A stretch of 34,373 nt of DNA, from positions 1-34,373 of the forward strand of contig JADFXD010000027.1 of the NCBI GenBank assembly GCA_015233725.1, in the 5' to 3' direction. A model generated the notes under the pieces. The model did no database searches, was not told the DNA's origin, and saw nothing but the letters and a program-made list of their open reading frames with translations. Source of the stretch: Nitrospirota bacterium (lineage in GTDB: Bacteria > Nitrospirota > Thermodesulfovibrionia > Thermodesulfovibrionales > Magnetobacteriaceae). The position numbers and the translations under genes were made by a program. Below, piece after piece: positions 33,123 to 34,373 of this stretch (position 1 is the first letter of the stretch; every line of letters starts with the position of its first letter).

Positions 33123-34307
33123 TTACCGCTGCCCTTTAAGTTCATTAATGACTGCTCTTACTGCTTCAACATGATCGGCATAATAATGAGGTGGTGCGTA
33201 TTTTATAAAATTCTCAAATTCCACGATAGCCTCATCAATCAGCCCTTTGTCTAATAGAACAACTCCCAGATTGCAGTAAGCCTCTGCATACTCAGGATTA
33301 ATATCGACGACTTTTCGGTATTCCACGATAGCCTCGTCAATCAGCCCTTTGTCTGATAGAGCAATCCCCAGATTGTAGTGAGCATTTTCATCCTCAGGAT
33401 TAATATCAACGGCGTTTTGGTATTCCCCGATAGCCTCGTCAATCAGTCTTTTATCTTTCAGGGCAATTTCCAGATTATTGTGAGCATTTGCATCCTCAGG
33501 ATTAATCTTGATGGCTTTTCGGTATTCCCCGATAGCCTCATCAATCAGTCTTTTGCCTTTTAGGGCAACCCCCAGATTATTGTGAGCATTTGCATCCTCA
33601 GGGTTGATCTTGATGGCTTTTCGATGTTCCACGATAGCCTCATCAATCAGCCCCAGATTGCTTAATGAGACTCCCTTATTAAAAAGTTCCCAGGCCTCAA
33701 GCTCTTTTGATTGCGGAGGCTTTGGTATAGATTCGCCTACATACTTCCTGTATAGGGACTCTAACTCCATTCTTAATTCATTAAATCCCCTGTACCTGCT
33801 ATTGGGTGATTTTTCAAGGCATTTGGTTATTATGGGAAACAACTCCGAATCGATGCCCCGAATTTTATATCTCTCATGAAATCCCTTCCACTCGCTAAAT
33901 CTTATCTGCATTGGCAGATCAAAAGGTAATCGGCCTCCGCTTACCATCTGATACATCACTATTGCAAAACTGTATATATCGCTCCTGACGTCAGCCTTTC
34001 CATCAAATTGTTCCGGCGCCATATAGAGGACTGTGCCGGCGCGTACTTCCTCTTTGGCGTTAAAGTCTTTCGTAAAATTTACACCTTGCAATAATCCGGC
34101 AAGGCCAAAATCGGCTACCTTTAATGTCTTATCGCTTGTTATCATGATGTTGTCTGGCTTTATATCCCTGTGCGGCGTTACCCCTCTGGATACGGCATAC
34201 TCCATAGCATAGCAAAATTGAATAGACCAGGTTAATGCTTGTCTAAGCGATATTGGGCCGTTAAGATATTGAGTCAGGGTGTTTCTTCCTTCCTGATCGG
34301 GCGCCAC
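33123..34307 (-). CDS. Ser/Thr protein kinase-TPR protein lacking its N-lobe
   Basis: The 394-residue reading starts at a GTG (34307) with AGGA nine bases upstream. Catalytic-lobe motifs are intact: HRDIKPDN (46-53), VADFGLAG (64-71), YMAPEQ (95-100) and DIYSFAIVMYQMVSGG. The glycine-rich loop and the VAxK lysine that bind ATP are missing, because a TAA lies in frame about 11 codons before the GTG. Residues about 205-390 are five to six TPRs encoded by near-identical 102-base units. It may be a truncated or frameshifted gene whose N-lobe lies beyond the window, or a pseudokinase scaffold. Confidence 0.75.
   Translation of the reverse strand: MAPDQEGRNTLTQYLNGPISLRQALTWSIQFCYAMEYAVSRGVTPHRDIKPDNIMITSDKTLKVADFGLAGLLQGVNFTKDFNAKEEVRAGTVLYMAPEQFDGKADVRSDIYSFAIVMYQMVSGGRLPFDLPMQIRFSEWKGFHERYKIRGIDSELFPIITKCLEKSPNSRYRGFNELRMELESLYRKYVGESIPKPPQSKELEAWELFNKGVSLSNLGLIDEAIVEHRKAIKINPEDANAHNNLGVALKGKRLIDEAIGEYRKAIKINPEDANAHNNLEIALKDKRLIDEAIGEYQNAVDINPEDENAHYNLGIALSDKGLIDEAIVEYRKVVDINPEYAEAYCNLGVVLLDKGLIDEAIVEFENFIKYAPPHYYADHVEAVRAVINELKGQR
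33221..33730 (-). repeat. Tandem 102-base units encoding TPRs
   Basis: The segment CGATAGCCTC(A/G)TCAATCAG recurs at an exact 102-base spacing (near 33221, 33323, 33425, 33527 and 33629), matching the 34-residue TPR unit. DNA-level similarity suggests recent expansion, or homogenisation between units. Confidence 0.8.
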
Positions 34308-34373
34308 AAACTCACATCCTACTTTGACAATGTCATATTAGAGTAAAATCGGATATTTAGTGGATTAACATGT

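Noticed and set aside
1-34373. tRNA, rRNA or riboswitch genes
   Set aside because: I saw no TWC-arm-like or conserved rRNA segments and no recognisable riboswitch core; a covariance search could still find a weak candidate.

Overview
The window reads as a stretch of a Gram-negative-type bacterial chromosome whose gene order and protein character fit a Nitrospirota-like (possibly magnetotactic-lineage) genome. That assignment is inference: no rRNA, tRNA or marker set in the window settles it. Almost every gene from 130 to 29173 is on the minus strand.

Region 1 (about 130-17171, read right to left) is housekeeping: divIVA-hisS-yicC-remA-gmk-rpoZ, then coaBC and a TPR protein, then greA-pyrK-pyrD-SAM hydrolase, then a small unknown gene, an AMIN/amidase, a GerMN protein and murI, then rph-rdgB, and finally cheR-TPR. 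Many genes overlap by a few bases, which points to translational coupling. An A+T-rich unknown gene with a HEPN-like motif (1744-2568) sits between rdgB and cheR, bracketed by inverted copies of a GC-rich repeat.

Region 2 (17350-19284) holds a Panacea-type toxin-antitoxin pair whose antitoxin gene appears leaderless, then yggT and a DJ-1/PfpI gene.

Region 3 (19458-29173) is the most unusual. Two giant secreted proteins lie in tandem. They share a virtually identical 821-residue C-terminal half (five BACON domains, one beta-repeat, six FG-GAP-like calcium-loop repeats) but have unrelated N-terminal halves: two Lcl/DUF1566 domains in one, an NHL beta-propeller in the other. Each gene is preceded by a TGTGAT-N4-ATCACA site at the same distance from a -10 box, as in class II CRP-activated promoters. 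A Crp/Fnr-family regulator carrying the matching recognition helix is the next gene upstream. This looks like a self-contained regulator-plus-effector locus with recently exchanged or duplicated modules.

Region 4 (29335-34307) has a lone cysteine desulfurase and a tiny Pro/Gly/Tyr-repeat lipoprotein on the plus strand. A secreted proline-rich protein, a Clp_N-cyclase protein with an in-frame gap in its cyclase domain, and a Ser/Thr kinase-TPR protein lacking its N-lobe follow on the minus strand.

Throughout the window, gene boundaries are marked by copies of a dispersed two-hairpin repeat. It looks like a terminator on both strands, and in three full-length copies it also brings an A+T-rich -10-like segment and a possible ribosome-binding site to the next gene.
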